In this document: one piece after another, positions 48,701 to 61,008 of the stretch
Layout: every line of letters begins with the position of its first letter
How positions within the stretch are numbered: the stretch's first letter is position 1
Assembly (NCBI GenBank): GCA_914767715.1
Contig: OU612075.1
Location: 10,354,001-10,418,000, forward strand
DNA: 64,000 nucleotides
Source: Membranipora membranacea
Lineage: Eukaryota > Bryozoa > Gymnolaemata > Cheilostomatida > Membraniporidae
Direction of reading: 5' to 3'
Notes under the pieces: model-generated
The model's database searches: none
What the model was told of the DNA's origin: nothing
Seen by the model: the letters and a program-made list of their open reading frames with translations, nothing else
Program-made: the position numbers and the translations under genes

Positions 48701-50025
48701 AATCCAAATACAGTCTGGCTTTTCATATTACAATTTCATGTTTTGCGCCAGGTCTGGTAAGAATATTTATAAAAACACTTGTCCACACGCTTAGTCACTC
48801 GTATAAAATCGCATGGTACTTCTTTTCCAATGATTCATTATGAAAGGGAATGATCCTTGCTCGGTATGTCCCGTTGAAAACTTGGAGACATTCCAATATC
48901 AGATATAATATAGGTCGCTTGTTTACCTAATATTTGGTTTGGGCCAATTCTGGTAAATGATTGTTCTAGAAGGTGTCCAATGTTTTATTAATTATGATCT
49001 GTCTACTGGGATTGTTGTTTATATGCCATATGTCAGATTGACCTTAACTCGACCTCTATACGCCTTTTGATTGGATAGTCATAGGAACAATCATCGCTAA
49101 CTGCTTTGTGTTGGCTCTGGAGGAGAAGTTACCAGGCAACGACAAGACTGTACTCTCCATTAATCTGGTGAGAGACCACATTAACATCCAGATTACACTA
49201 TTTAGGGCGTGTATCTCTAATCGTTAGAGTCCATTTAGTTTGAGTACCTAACATGTACCCACCCCTAACTATTAAAATTGATCTCGGGATTTCGCACAGA
49301 ATTCCTTGTGATGGTACTCTTGCTTGGTGAATTAAATCACTCTCTATCAATCAGAGATATACATGCAATAAGATATCACGTGATCAGTGTGATGAGAGAC
49401 AGCGCACACCCTGCCAGACAACATACATTGTCAAGACAGGCTAACTGGCCACAAAACTCCCTACTAGCATGTGTATGTCTGATAGATTGAGTGTGAGCCT
49501 GAGGTTCTTAAAAAGAAATATGGTCTGAACGAACTCTTCCCCCTTCTAAATTGAGTTCTGAGGTCCCAAGGTTATGCTATCCCTCAGAGATACGCATGAT
49601 AGTCTGTGGCTATAAGCTATACAAAGCAGCAATTAACCGAATATTAAAATGGGGCTAAAGGAAAATATGTAACTGATGCGATGATGGCCATCCGAGCCTG
49701 GTGTACAAGGTTCGATCCTGCTTTTGCATCAATTTGAGATAGCATCAACGTTTATACGGATTTGGATGCATTATTTGACATAGTCCCTGTGTTGTTTTGA
49801 GAGAACCGCTTGGTCTAGGCATAATTGTCTTTGTTGAATGCCCTATTGACATCTCCTGTCAATCATGACCATTTTCTTTCTGCAGGACAAAACAGAGCAG
49901 TATTTCCTGGCCATTTTCTGCTGTGAAGCTACCTTAAAGATAGTTGCCCTTGGACTAATTTTCCAAAAAGGGGCGTATCTCCGGAGTGCTTGGAATATCA
50001 TGGACTTTGTCGTCGTGGTTACTGG
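45773..50025 (+). CDS. Voltage-gated calcium channel alpha1 subunit, N-terminal exons (3'-incomplete)
   Basis: Four exons: 45773-45899, 47706-47793, 49062-49167 and 49886-50025, joining in frame to about 153 residues. After a short Cys-rich N-terminus comes the CaV signature [20 protein letters not shown]. It is followed by repeat I S1 ([16 protein letters not shown]), S2 ([18 protein letters not shown]) and the beginning of S3 ([13 protein letters not shown]). The SEDN..RKYA motif and spacing fit high-voltage-activated CaV1/CaV2 rather than CaV3 or NaV. The full subunit forms the pore of a plasma-membrane calcium channel. Intron 2 (47794-49061) is of the U12 AT-AC type, listed separately. 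The last exon ends at a good GTAAGT donor in phase 2, but no S4 exon is found in the remaining 14 kb of the window. The gene either has a very long intron holding antisense GPCR genes, or is a partial copy. Confidence 0.93.
47794..49061 (+). other. U12-type (minor) AT-AC intron in the calcium channel gene
   Basis: The 5' end is ATATCCTT, a perfect U12 donor, and the 3' end is AC. A branch-site match CCTTAAC at about 49043-49049 lies 12-14 bases before the 3' splice site. No GT-AG choice keeps the frame; the AT-AC choice restores E-W-G-P-F-D-W, aligning with EWPPFEY of other CaV channels. Minor introns are known in voltage-gated sodium and calcium channel genes. Confidence 0.92.
49209..49393. 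mobile_element. MITE copy in calcium-channel intron 3
   Basis: Relative of the element at 30889-31108. The right half shares CAGAGATATACATG and TATCACGTGATCAGTGTG; the left terminus is diverged. A half-copy of the TAGCCTGTC palindrome (TTGTCAAGACAGGCTA) lies just after it at about 49428-49443. Confidence 0.5.
49675..49731 (+). other. Truncated tRNA-like relic
   Basis: GATGCGA at the start can pair with TTGCATC at the end like an acceptor stem, and a good B-box GGTTCGATCC precedes it. At 57 bases it is too short for a tRNA and has lost most of the D and anticodon arms. Confidence 0.35.
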
Positions 50026-50547
50026 GTAAGTGTTTTTAAGTACCCTACTTCTAGCAGTTTTACTGTTTATGCAAACTAAAAAATGAAGTCGTTCTAATAC
50101 AAGGAAAATTGTTATGATAATAATGGTCATTTGGTTTATCATGCTAAGAGTTGTCCACCTACAAAAAAGTGAGGAGGCAATCACACAAAAACACTTATTT
50201 TCTTATCACTATGCAAACAGGGAGTTTGTCCTCAACTCCCTGATGTGAGTGATGTACTGAGCCTGACTTAGATAAGCAAAAACAAGCCGACCCATATAAT
50301 GGGAGGTAGAACACTCAGGTTATAGAGTAGGGTTGATTAAATGCAAATAATACAAGTAATTTACACTCCAAATCCAGTTTCCAATTCCTGAAAATTAGGT
50401 GAAAATCTTTCCGATTTTGATGTTAGGTAACTCAATTTCAGATGAATTTACACATTTTCAACTCTTAATAACCGCTCAAAGGAAGGGCGGCGGGGGGGGG
50501 GGGGAATTAATACCGGGCATGCATAGAAACACTAACTCTAAATTAGC
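50026..50547. other. Putative calcium-channel intron DNA
   Basis: Follows the last visible channel exon. Contains a G run at about 50491-50504 just before the LINE fragment. No S3-S4 exon found. Confidence 0.4.
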
Positions 50548-51290
50548 ATGACATCATTAGAATTGAGTAAGTATCAAAACAAAATAGGTTTATCTTGTCT
50601 AACAGAGTTATCTTGTCTAACAGATTTATTAAAATCTAACAGAGTTTTATTCTGTCTCTCTAAAATTCGAAAATCTGTCAATCTTTCACATCTGCTTCAA
50701 GCTTATAAATCGTATGTTCGTCCCATCTTGGAGTATTGTTCTTCTCTGTTATTAAATACTTCTGATTACAACTCTAACTTGTTAGAACTTTGTCAAAACA
50801 GAGCCATCAGGATAATTCTTGGTACCAACTCATTTTTTTCTATCTCAACTGGTCGTGAGATTTTGAATCTTTCCACTCTGGGTGACAGGAGGAGGGCAAC
50901 TTTTGATAGGTTTGTCAATAATGCCACTCTAGACAAGAACACCTCATTTTTCATCCTTAAACTAATCAATTCCTGCAAAATGCACAATAGAGTCTTGCGG
51001 TCAGGACGTAGAATAATTAAACCAAAATATAGGACCAAATATGATAAAAAAATTTTTTAAACCAATTCATTTCATTCAGTAAAGCGTAATAATATATATC
51101 AATCAATAACATACAGTAAAAATTTTCTCCCAACTGATTATCACTTCTGTCCATATCTATAAATATTTTTCTTTCTTTTTTGTTTTGTTTATGAGGTCAA
51201 AAATTTGTTATTTTCCTTTGTTTATGACATACGTATACATATAAAAACCTCAATAAAAACATGATAATAATAATAAAAAAAAAAAAATTT
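50548..51290 (+). mobile_element. LINE 3' end (reverse-transcriptase C-terminus and A-rich tail)
   Basis: Open frame 50548-51060 (170 aa) with YKSYVRPILEYCSSLL and CQNRAIRIILG, the RT thumb pattern seen in Jockey/RTE/CR1-like LINEs. It is followed by an A/T-rich 3' UTR that ends in TAATAATAAT and 13 A residues at about 51268-51287. The 5' end is cut off, as in most LINE insertions. The start of the frame holds a short internal duplication of TTATCTTGTCTAACAGA. Confidence 0.8.
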
Positions 51291-51767
51291 AGGAAGGCTA
51301 CAAAAACTACTTGTTGACAATTAATAGATTTAGTACAGGTGACCTAATTATCAAAGGTTCAATGATGATAAAATCCTGAGGGAATAACTGATACACAGGG
51401 CACATTTACACAGGTCTGTCATGTAAAAATAATGATCAAGCAACAGCTTTGTTTTTGTATAGGATAAGAAAAAATCAATATCCATGTCAGCAATTGAAAA
51501 GAAACGCATACAAAAATTAAAAGAAAATAATGACAATGATAGCCCTGTAATATTGTATGATGTCATGATAACAACGTCACAATATTTATGTCAGTATTAG
51601 AAAATAAAATGAAAACGAAAACAAAATGAAGAAATCCATTGCGTAGTATATCATGTATAGTATTATATACCAGTTGATTACAAAAGAGTATTTATTTCAG
51701 CAATCGGAAAAAAATTCATTTAGAAAATAAAAACAGAACATTACAGTGATTAAATTGCGCAACATTC
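51291..51767. other. Intergenic DNA / 3' UTR of GPCR gene 1
   Basis: AT-rich; presumed 3' untranslated region of the minus-strand GPCR. Nothing else seen. Confidence 0.4.
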
Positions 51768-54700
51768 TCACAGTGCTGTGGTTTCATCCTTGATGTTAAT
51801 TATAACCTTAACATCATATTCTTCTGTAACATTACCAATCTTGCAACAGTTTTGGTCATCATCTGCTGTCGAGGGTTCACCTAAATCCATGTCTTGCAAT
51901 CTCAATCCCCTGACATCGCAACAGTCCATAATACCACTTGTACCTGCGTCACAATCGTCTCTATTGTCGCTACTGTCGCTATTGTCGCTATTATCGGGCT
52001 GATTGTCATTATTGTCAGTGGTGCTGTCGTCACTCGCTACCTCATATGCTTTAGCTGTTATTGACCCTATGATACCAGACTTAGCTTTGGTCACGTTGTC
52101 CAGGTTTAGTGTTAATTCATCAGCATCTAAGTTATTCATCACTTCATTATGGTACCCTGGTTCATCATTTACACTTCTCCTATTTTTACCTCCATTTTCT
52201 GGGCCTTCTTTGTTCGAGGCTCTCTTGTCATTTTTGTTTACGCTTCTAACTTCTACATCCTGTACGGGTGGAGTATGGGCTTCTGATGGCATTGCACCTG
52301 AAGAGTAGGTAGAAAGCACGCTTGGTTCAGCTGCTTTGGACAGCCCTCTTTGAATCAAATTGACGACTGCTAGTCGGTAGCCTTGGGTTGAAGCGAAACA
52401 TGCGATCGGTTTCGACAGTGCTAATATACCTCGACAAACTTGCACATAAGGGTAAACTTCATCTTGCAATTCCGGCTTGAGCTTGCATGTTATCATGAAT
52501 GCCATGAGAAGTATCCAGCACATCACCTCCGAAATACCCAAGGCTCCTGCAAAAGAACATCATAATTATCATCGAACCAAAGGCTAAACTCGATTATCTA
52601 TCAAGCGATTAACTGTCCCACCATCATGATGGATTCTTTAGTCCGTAGAATGCGATCATAACACATGAAAAGAGAGAAAAAGATGTATGTAATATATATA
52701 TATATATGTATGTAATATATATATATTATCAAAATTAATTGAATACTTGACATATGCCAGGCTGTTTCAGGCAAATTGGACAGTCAACAACCAAAAAGAC
52801 AGAGTTAAATATAGGAGAATTGTTGCCGATGAACCAGGGCATCATAATGAAGTGATAAAAGGTTCACAAGGTTGAAAAATGTTGGCATCAGAATAAACGT
52901 TTCCTGATCTGCTTTAGTGAATCTTGCTTACCTAGCATCGAGGCAATCTCTACATTTCTGGCGCTTACTCTTTTTGCTGATGGAACTTCACTTCTTGATT
53001 GTGTGACTTTTGCGCCAATTACCACTAGAGTAATGACAGCCATCAGTACAAAGAACGTCACAAAGAACAAAGCTATAAATGCTTGATTGTACCATGTAGG
53101 ATCCCGTGCGTAGCGGCATCCTCCAACACCTGTAAGAAACGATTCAAATTTATCAAATTGGTATTCATTCTTTATAGTTCAGTTTATTGAACTAGGATCA
53201 CTGAGATGGATAAACATGTATGAGAGAGCGATAATATAAATCAGATAGCCAGTTGGAAGGTAGCCCAAGTGTTGGTATATTATTACCGTTGCTTGCGGTT
53301 GGTTGCCTTTTTTGCATCAAGACAACATGTTTACCATATCAACATATTTTGGCAAAACACCGTGTCATGTGGCAACACGGTAATTTTCAAGGTAAATATC
53401 TAAATAAAGGTTAAGATCTATGCCTTGTTTTAAATCATTGGTTGATAACAGGTTTGTTAAATTGCCAAATTACTGCTCATGTTTACCAACGCCAACCAGC
53501 CCACGTTTTCTTATTTGTTGTGATAAACTTGCAGCTATCATCCGCATTAACAACAACAACAACAACAAGGCCATAATCTCTTTCTTGTTAGTTGTTGAAA
53601 TCTGGCAAGGGCTATGGCCACCAAGCAGCAACAACGCTTGCAACGCTTACAACGCTTGTAATGTTTGCAGCGCTTGCAATGCTTGCAACGCTTAGTAGTA
53701 GGAGTAGCTTAGGAGTAGCTTGTCATAGTTCGTACAACTAATGGAGTAGGAGGTGGCTCAGTTGGTTAGAGCGCCGGACTTCAACACACAAGTGTTGAAG
53801 GTCGTGGGTGTCCCACTGCAGTCCACTGACTACTGGAGATTGTTGGACCCCCAGGTGTGCTCCGATCTGCCTAGCAACTGAGAGCAAATTGGCGCAGATA
53901 TTGTGGCCTCGCCCTCAAGGCATCCCCCTATATCGCCACCCATTCTCCGGGATGTTGTGAGTGATGCAATCTTCCGATTTTAACCAACATTTTTTGACTA
54001 ACAATACATTACCATAAAAACAGTATGTTACTCCATTCCCGCTGATTTGGGCTTTTATACTGCTCCAAGTTACTCCTAAACAGATGCCGAGTCCACCAAT
54101 CCATACAAGTAGAAACAAGGCCTTGAAGAATCCATTTGTGTTCTTGCTGTTTATCTGATGGGAGAAAAATAAGTTGAGGATTGATTTGGTTCAGTTTCCT
54201 TGATCAAACCAATGCAGGGTCGTAGTAAAAAATGGTAGTGGAGGCAAAAGACTGAGCAGAGTCAAATGTATCACCAGTTAGCTCCTTCCTGAGCAATTTG
54301 AGGTATATAATAAGCAAATTGAAATCCCAGAGAAGCTGATTCAAACATGGATTATTCAATCATGGATTATTCAATCATGGATTATTCAATCATGCATTTT
54401 AGGCCACTGTGTTTAGCTTTCTAGGAGAGGCAGTGCCTCCCTGTCTCCCCTAGAAATACGGGCCCGCAATGTAGGACACGCTTAGGCTTAACAACAACAA
54501 AATTTAAATCGGACAACTCTCAACTAGACAATGATGGGAAAAACTCCAATCTCATTATTGTAAATCTATGTAAAGAAATTGTAAGAGAATATGAAAATCA
54601 AGGAAGAGCTACTTGATGCTTGTCCTTTACTTGCTTCGGAGATGATGCATGAGACATAAGCCCTAACGAGGGCCCAGTCAATTTCAAACACTTAAAACTA

Positions 54701-55676
54701 ATATAAATGATGATACTTTGATATTTACCTTAGGTCTGCTTATGATGATACACCTTTCTAAACAAGCCAGGCTAAAGATGGCCGTTTGCAGCAATAAAAG
54801 TCCTGAGTTGGTGGTTAAAGTTCCTACGCAGAGTGTCAAGCTCTGACTCTCAAGTACGGCATTTGCAAAGAAGCAATTGGTTGTTATCGCAATCTCCAAG
54901 CCTGTCAAAAGTAGAAGTGGTCATCTGGTTACTTAGTCTTGAAGAACTTTGCCTTGAAGCTACCTCCATCATATGCTAGCCAATATCTCTCATGGACAAG
55001 AACAGCACACCAGGAGAACCACCAGTTCACAGGTGTCTGCAGCGGAAATCTACGCCATTACCTTCCATATTTAAAAACTTCAATGCTTCAATGCTTCAAT
55101 GCTTCAATACCTCAATGCTTCAAAACATCAATGCTGCGATGCTTCAATGCTTCAATGCTTCAATGCTTCAATGCTTCAATGCTTCAATGCCTCAAAGGCT
55201 CAATGTTCAAATTAATCGATGCGCTTGATGCTTCAATGCCTCAATGCTCCAATGCATCAAGGATTCAATGCTTCAATATTTCCATGCTTCAATACTGTAA
55301 CACTGCACCTGCCACCTCTCTACATTTCTATATAGGAGCCTATCTTTCTCAAGATACATGAATTTCCTGCACATATACAGATAATATAATATGATATGTA
55401 CATAAAATTGAATATTGTAATTTAACACTTACCATTAGCAATATCTATTGCAGCAAGATTGAGCAGTCCCTTAGCGTTGGCACTCTTTCTCAGTCTTGTT
55501 GAAGAGCGGATTACAACCAGGTGCATAATATTCAATATAACTGTCAAACCACCCACTAAGTTCAAGTTTATCAGGAACCATGGCGGCGCGCATTTTTCAT
55601 CCGGTTTACTATATTTGCAGATTGGTATTTGCCAACCTGTGTTATTTCGATCCCAATTCTGCTGAAGACCTGTCAT
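51768..55676 (-). CDS. Rhodopsin-type GPCR, paralogue 1 (degenerate NPxxY, PDZ-ligand tail)
   Basis: Five minus-strand exons: 55433-55676 (TM1-2), 54729-54901 (TM3), 54013-54154 (TM4), 52932-53129 (TM5) and 51768-52546 (TM6, TM7, tail), 511 aa with phases 1,0,1,1. TM1 has the conserved Asn in ILNIMHL and TM2 has LAAID. TM3 starts with the disulphide Cys (LTLCVGTL) and ends LERCIIISRP, an ERC in place of DRY. TM4 has its Trp. Extracellular loop 2 carries YCFYGVGGC. In TM7 the NPxxY box reads SKPIACFASTQGY, so the Asn is lost. The long acidic tail is rich in Asp/Asn/Ser and ends ETTAL, a class I PDZ ligand. N-glycosylation sites NMT and NNT precede TM1. Ligand unknown. The start chosen is ATG 55676; an upstream 5' exon is possible. 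Confidence 0.87.
53633..53694. repeat. CAACGCTTG simple repeat
   Basis: Imperfect 9-bp tandem repeat (AACGCTTGC/AACGCTTAC) next to a short (AAC)n run at about 53552-53568, in GPCR 1 intron 3. Confidence 0.75.
53752..53935 (+). mobile_element. tRNA-derived SINE in GPCR intron
   Basis: The head GGTGGCTCAGTTGGTTAGAG with GCGCCGGACTTC is an excellent A-box and D-arm. The B-box is damaged: GTGGGTGTCCCAC, missing TCGA from the expected form. An unrelated body of about 100 bases follows. It lies in intron 3 of GPCR 1, in antisense. Confidence 0.65.
54344..54396. repeat. 15-bp tandem repeat CATGGATTATTCAAT
   Basis: Three full copies and a partial fourth in GPCR 1 intron 2. Confidence 0.85.
55076..55300. 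repeat. CAATGCTTC minisatellite
   Basis: About 20 imperfect copies of a 9-bp unit (CAATGCTTC, CAATGCCTC, CAATACCTC) in GPCR 1 intron 1. The open frames across it are artefacts of the repeat. Confidence 0.9.
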
Positions 55677-56889
55677 ATTTGTCACTCTGATGCTGTTGAT
55701 AGATTACACGATTGTGAACAGATCCTGCAAGTTCTCAAACTCTTCAATTAACCCTACCTTTTATTTATATTGATTTTTTTCTACTGCAACAGGCATATTT
55801 CCTGTATTTATAAACCTTTAACCATGGAATCCAGAACTGTAAAGTTGTTAATTACATAATTGCTCGAGCCTACAACCACGTATTTATTGAGGTCACGAAA
55901 GCAAACCAATTCTCATCCTTGGGAAGTGTTACTTGCTGCTATTATTTTCAACTTGGTTCTCTACGACATATAATCAAATAACCAAAAGATTGAATTGGCG
56001 TTTATGGTTGTATTTGCCTGCATCAAGAGCTGCTCTTCCCATTGACGGGTTAAATATTATAGGATGAGGAACTCAGACTGCTAGTAAATTCTTTCAAACT
56101 AAACTCTGACTCATGTACCTGGGTGGCTCACATGGAATTAATAATTGATTCATGAACAGGATGGTACCCCAGTGGTAAACTGTATCTCAAGCATAGTTTC
56201 CCTCTCCTTGTCTTCAAGCGAAGCACAATTAACCACACCAGGGCACACAAAGGTCAGATTCAATCTTACTTGTCATATCCAATTGATAATGTGAATTCAA
56301 ACAAAAAGGTTATCCTAACAGTAACAGTAATAGTACGTTGAAATGGTTTTGTCAAAGTAATTTTAGGGTGATTTATTCTGAAAACTATATATCTTTATGT
56401 ATCTGATTTATTTGATTGCTAATTCTCTTCAAAAATGATCTACAGTGATAATTGGTAACTATTCGCATGAGGAGCAATATTAATTGTTATAGCTAGCCAT
56501 CATAATTATTATTAGAATCTATACAAAATTCTTTATATTGAAAATAATAACTTCATAGATTGTATCCCTCCATCTAACATTGTTTTAATGTGTCAGTTAA
56601 GTCTCTGAAGTTTTACACTACTAATTTGAAAAGGCCTCCTTAAATATCCCGAAAAGCAGTTTCTGCCTGGTGAATCGTAATAATATCTGTCCATGTATAA
56701 TGATTAATCACGACAACGATATATTTGTTGAAAAACCCAACTACTTTTCACTCAGCATTGTTGAGATAGAAAATAATTTGGTTCCGTTTTTGATAAGCAA
56801 ATGTCACGAAATGAAAATTAGAGGCCATTAATATGTCTACTCTTGTTCTAGCAGCAGGGGCAGGCAATGCCTATTTAAGTAGTATAGTT
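55677..56889. other. Intergenic DNA between GPCR genes
   Basis: Holds the upstream region of GPCR 1 and the 3' UTR of GPCR 2. A weak A-box-like GGTACCCCAGTGGTAAAC at about 56163 may be a SINE trace. No coding sequence seen. Confidence 0.4.
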
Positions 56890-59800
56890 TCATGCTTTAA
56901 TGGATTCTACTGTCGAAACTTCAATATCAGCAAAAACTTCCATGTCATATGAAATACCCTTTTCATGTCTGTTGTCACTTATGGAAGATGGTCGCGGTTG
57001 TGGAGAAACACCGTCTACTTCTTCACCATCTTCCCAATCTGAATCGATCTGACTTGTCAGGCCGCCCGAAGCAATAGCCATATTCACAGCCTTACGCCAT
57101 CCCCGTCTAAACATATTGAGTAGTGTGGTGCGGTACTCAGGGCTAACCAGTCCGTAGATGAGGGGGTTCATCATCGAGTTGCTAGTCACGATCATTAGGG
57201 AAAGGTGGGAATGCCAGGGCCTGACATATTCTGGTTTCAGCATTCGGAAGCCAAGCCATAAGAATATGCAGCACCAACAGAAAGAATAGCACAAACACAT
57301 GACCCCTGAAACAAACGATCATAATAATCAAACAGTGTAAAAGTATCTGTATGACAAATGTTCGAGCATCTTCATCTTTCATTCAATTTTAAATTAATAA
57401 AGGGAGGTTTCCAAACCACCGCACGACGGCAAGTTTTGAAGAAGCTTAAGGTTAAGGAGCCCACAACTTACTGAGCTTTAAATAGTAGTGAGACATAAAA
57501 AAGACCTAATATACATAAAACATAATATATATTATATGTATATAACATTGACAAGAGCGCCAGCTATTGCAGCGTTGTTCCAAAGCTTTTCTTGACATGC
57601 ATTTGAGAACTCACCAACAATTTGAGCAGTTTTTATGTTCCTTCGACTAACTGCTCCAGCTGCTTTCGTTCTGAATTTCTTTGATTTCTGAACCCTGATT
57701 ACTATGCCAATGTTAGCAATCAACATGACTAAGATGAATAGAATGATGGTACCATACATTGCATAACCCTGAGGCAAAGCATCGCCTGACCATCTCAATC
57801 CACAGGCTCCCATACCTGGAACAATATTATACAAAAAAAGAAAATCATGAAATAATTGATATATATATATATATAAAAGTTACATATTTGAGAAAATATA
57901 TAATATAAAATTATATGAATGGTGTAATATATTTCACCTTACTGTATAGAGCAATGGGACAATCATGCTGTGTCAGTGCGATTCATCAAATCATGCTTCC
58001 TTTGGAGAAATTCCAGGTCCATTCCAAGGGCTTGTATTGAGAGATTTTCCCTAGTCCAACTATCGGACACATGCCATTTTCATGGAACAAGCTAAAATCA
58101 AACTGCAGGCACCACAGTGTATGCTCTATCCATGATGTTAAAATTTGCTGGGCAGATTTTAGGTCGGTGGTTAGATCAAGGTTGTTATTAGAAATAATGT
58201 TTGTTGCGCTGAATATACACCCATTAATAAGAGGGCCATAAAAGCCTGATACAACTGCTAGAACTGATTATAGTGAACTCGAATTGTGTTTCTTGTCTTA
58301 TACAAGATATCCATATTCACCATAAAAACAAAATAAGTCCAATTCCCCAGAGAGGTGTAAAAGGATGTATTTTGATGTGAAGCCGACACAGCAACCAATG
58401 TCGACGACCCACAACATAGCCATCAGGGTCTTGAATATTCTGTTGATCTTTAGCCTGTCCAGCTGCATGTTTCGCTAAAGTAAGTTTCAAATGAAATAAT
58501 TGAGTTCACAAACGCAGCCGTTACAATTTTTTTGGCTGTATGGGCTACAGTGTAAGCTGATTGTTTCAAACTATATTATTCAAAGCTTCTGTTAATTCAG
58601 AAAAGGAAAGTTGGTCCCTTCAGCTAGATATCAATGTATTCTAATGTCACTTGATTCAAACTTTGCCTAATTAGAACATATTTTTGTGGTCCCCAGAGGT
58701 TTGAATTAAGTGAACTGGACTATATTCAAATCTAGTTATTAGTAACGTGATCACATTTAATTGTGACTTGAAAAGCGCAGCATTTTAAGCTACTGTAGAA
58801 AGATGCTCATAAAATGTGTATTGTTGATTGTTGGTTAATTTTTTGGCCATTTCTCTGTTTTGCTAACCTAAGTCCAGAGGACAGATTACTCAGAGCTATG
58901 TATTCTGCAGTTTTGTTTAGGATCAGATGCCAGTAGAATAACTATTGAAATATGGAAAGTAGGAACAAGACAAAAAAAAAGAGGAAAAGGCTGTGATATT
59001 TATTATCTTTTTGGGCTGAAAAAAAGATTACATTTTCTGCACAAGCTATGAATGGTGCTGTCAATAGTGGAGTTTCCAGCGAACTGATGACTTTTGTTGA
59101 GTTAGTCATTTCATCTTGAGTTCGCTTATTGTTGGGCGTTATTAGAAGATTAACCCGATTGAACAATATTAATGAGATCAAAAAAGATTTTTTTATTTTA
59201 CTTTGATTTTACACTGGCCTACAATAGAAACCATTCGCCCAGGGAGTAGCAGTTACACCCTGTTACTCCTTGTTTGCACTTAATCTCCCAAAGTCATACC
59301 TTTCCTCTTCCTCAAAAACATTTTGCATGACATAAATGGGATGGGAAAAGTTACCTTTCAGGCAAATTGTAGTTTTCTACAAGGTTTTTCCTGCTTTGCT
59401 ATTTGCGTCTTATTGAAAGAAAAAAACATTGAGAGGATAACTCAATACTAGTTTTATATTTGAAAGGCAAGCTCATTATAAAATAGATATTGTTGTGTGG
59501 CTTGACCTCTTCTACAGTGAGTGGTCCTGTAATGAACTAGATGGGAAGATTAAAATTAAGTGTAATCAAAGATTAACTGAACAAGTAAAGATTAAGATCA
59601 ATTTTCGTTAATCTTTAAAGGGCAACCAAGGTTTCGCAGCAATGCATTAATGGGTAGCAAATAATGTGCTGGGCAGCATCAGCTTTGTGCATTACGCAAT
59701 GCAAAACTCAAAGTAGTCGCTGACTCTAAGCTGGGTAACACTTCAGTTTAGGGGAGGTTCCAAGACTTTGCTGTAATAATTATAGAGCACAGGCTAAATA

Positions 59801-60961
59801 ATAACAGGAACAGGAAACTGCTATGTGGTATTCTCTTTTAGCTGAGCTTGAGTGCCTGATGGAAGAAATGTTTCACAAGAATTCTGGCTGAATAATCATC
59901 CGAATTATATTTTGTCTTTTTCCCCATGCAGATGGTGCAATCTGCTATTAATCAATGGCCATCAATGAGAAGTTGTTTGAAACCTTGGTTGCCCTTTAAT
60001 CTCACTAATTGTTAGCTGTAATAGATAAACCACAAAACCATTGAGTTTTTTTAAATAACTTACCAACGGGGCCGCATATGATTATGCATCTTTCCATGCT
60101 CATCAACACTAGAGTACCTCCGCTTAGTCCTAGTAGACCAGTGGTAGAAGCAAATGATGCGGCACATAATGGCAGGTATTTCATGTGCCGAGTGAGCTTT
60201 GTATATGGGCAGTTGTAGCTAGTTAGAATAGTGAATCCTGTCATTAAAAAGATATGTACTAAGGCACCATTTTGAATATGCTGTTCTTATAATATGATTT
60301 GATATTGAAATAACATATTGGGAGGGCAAGAATGAATGCAAGCATGTTCCCTATCGGAAAAGCTTATGTCTGTTGTGTTGATTAGGCTGTCGGCTTTCTC
60401 ATTTATTTTCCTATGAAATACCGTGTTGGTTTTTTTCATTTTGCTTCTGTTGAATAGTTGAAAATAATCCATTTTAAAAACAGCAAAGCTATCGTCAAAA
60501 ATATATAAGCAACAATAATATCTATGCATTTGGTATGTATTTAATATCAATTTAGTTTCAGAATTTTCTTTACATTAGGAGATTTATACAAAATAGAAAC
60601 CAACAACCAAAACCTGCATTTGAAATCGCACCATAGTTGCACTGATGTTCCACTAAGTTCAAAAGAAGTATTACGTACCGTAGATTATATCAGCAGCAGC
60701 CAGGTGGAAGAGTCCTTTTGCATTTGCGCTATTCCTAATCTGAGGTGTTGCCATCACCGTTAGGACATGGACAGTGTTCAGAAAAACTATTAGTCCTCCA
60801 ATAGCATCAAAACAGATCATAGCCCAAACTGGTCCACATTCAGTTTCTTCGACAACGTCGCATATGCGCAACAGATCCATGCTTTCTTGTAACATGGTAG
60901 TAGTATTGTTGAATGTTACAGGAGACAGGTTTTCCTCCAGTTCAGGTGCATGGCCATTCAT
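56890..60961 (-). CDS. Rhodopsin-type GPCR, paralogue 2 (canonical NPLIY)
   Basis: Five exons: 60679-60961 (N-terminus, TM1-2), 60068-60237 (TM3), 58321-58462 (TM4), 57615-57815 (TM5) and 56890-57305 (TM6-7, tail), 403 aa with phases 1,0,1,1 as in paralogue 1. The TM4 exon is 142 bp in both. TM1 has VFLNTVHVL and TM2 LAAAD. The TM3 Cys is in LPLCAASF and TM3 ends MERCIII. Extracellular loop 2 carries LFCFYGMGAC. TM6 has CYSFCWCCIF and TM7 the canonical SMMNPLIYG. The tail is acidic but ends ESIKA, with no PDZ ligand. The N-terminal exon stays open upstream to an acceptor at 61009 (YSESGKEHSFEV before the ATG), so the true start may lie in an earlier exon. The TM3 exon donor is taken as CCC|GTTGGT, which gives the matching phase; GTAAGT four bases later is an alternative. 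Ligand unknown. Confidence 0.87.
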
Positions 60962-61008
60962 CTTGTAGGTCACCTCAAAACTGTGTTCTTTTCCGCTCTC
61001 CGAGTAAC

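Noticed and set aside
53752-53826. Functional tRNA gene
   Set aside because: Good A-box and D-arm but the T-loop has lost TCGA and the stems do not close; fits a SINE head.
55076-55361. Open frames of 78 and 140 codons on the + strand
   Set aside because: They are translations of the CAATGCTTC minisatellite inside a GPCR intron and show only its periodic residues.
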